The notes beneath the pieces are model-generated. The model did no database searches. It had not been told where the DNA came from and saw only the letters and a list, made by a program, of their open reading frames with translations. Shown here one piece after another: positions 63,973 through 64,000 of a stretch of DNA of 64,000 nt. Location: NCBI GenBank assembly GCA_048499455.1, contig JASNZV010000020.1, forward strand, positions 89,367 through 153,366. The letters are read 5' to 3'. Position 1 is the first letter of the stretch; each line of letters opens with the position of its first letter. Position numbers and translations under genes: made by a program. The DNA is from CFX5 sp023384495. GTDB taxonomy: Bacteria; Chloroflexota; Anaerolineae; Caldilineales; Caldilineaceae.

Positions 63973-64000
63973 TTTACAATTGTCCGTGATTTACGTATAA

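Noticed and set aside
1..64000. CRISPR arrays, tRNA or rRNA genes, intact insertion sequences
   Set aside because: I looked for regularly spaced repeats, cloverleaf-like GGTTCGA segments and transposase motifs and found none that stand up.

Overview
The window looks like a piece of a GC-rich Chloroflexota chromosome, probably a filamentous Caldilineae/Anaerolineae-type member. This is inference from content: a Tad/Flp pilus locus with no outer-membrane secretin (as expected for a monoderm), many secreted PD40/TIG, cohesin-like and cadherin-like proteins, a CHAT protein, large PAS-GGDEF-EAL proteins, and many dispersed palindromic repeats. I saw no rRNA, tRNA, CRISPR array or intact insertion sequence.

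Layout. 1-7.2 kb: end of a Gfo/Idh/MocA oxidoreductase, an ABC exporter with a CHAT protease-like gene upstream of it, a crotonase and glutamate 5-kinase. 7.3-16.2 kb: a NamZ-type peptidoglycan hydrolase joined in frame to an RHS remnant, then two large paralogous secreted PD40-TIG proteins. 16.6-24.3 kb: a polyamine-type ABC operon (potDBCA order), a sugar-type solute-binding gene that lacks its 5' end, and its two permeases. 24.3-28.4 kb: an MFS transporter, a small hypothetical gene and a secreted zincin with an Ig-like module. 28.5-34.8 kb: a hypothetical protein and two PAS-GGDEF-EAL proteins that share long near-identical DNA tracts. 35.1-39.1 kb: two secreted cohesin-like proteins, one also carrying cadherin-like and dockerin-like modules. 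39.1-51.6 kb: a minus-strand tad locus (NarL-type regulator, two TadE-like pseudopilins, Flp pilin, TadG-like, CpaB, CpaE/TadZ, prepilin peptidase, TadB, TadC, a TPR-PD40 membrane protein, a predicted PD-(D/E)XK nuclease, TadA, DUF192). 51.9-53.0 kb: a secreted CAP-domain protein. 55-61.8 kb: a chemosensory operon (CheW, MCP, CheA-receiver hybrid, NarL-type regulator) facing a two-gene response-regulator operon. 62.3-63.9 kb: a small RRM protein and RarD.

How the parts fit. Two c-di-GMP enzymes, the Tad pilus, the chemosensory system and four further regulators point to surface sensing and attachment. The secreted adhesion or hydrolase-like proteins would act in the same compartment. The most interesting signal is that six otherwise unrelated secreted proteins end in the same short tail, roughly aromatic/His-[LIM]-P-[LVF]-[LVI]-x(0-1)-R. 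This could be an undescribed C-terminal sorting or anchoring signal. Second are several families of palindromic repeats between genes, one of which sits at the truncated start of the sugar-binding gene.
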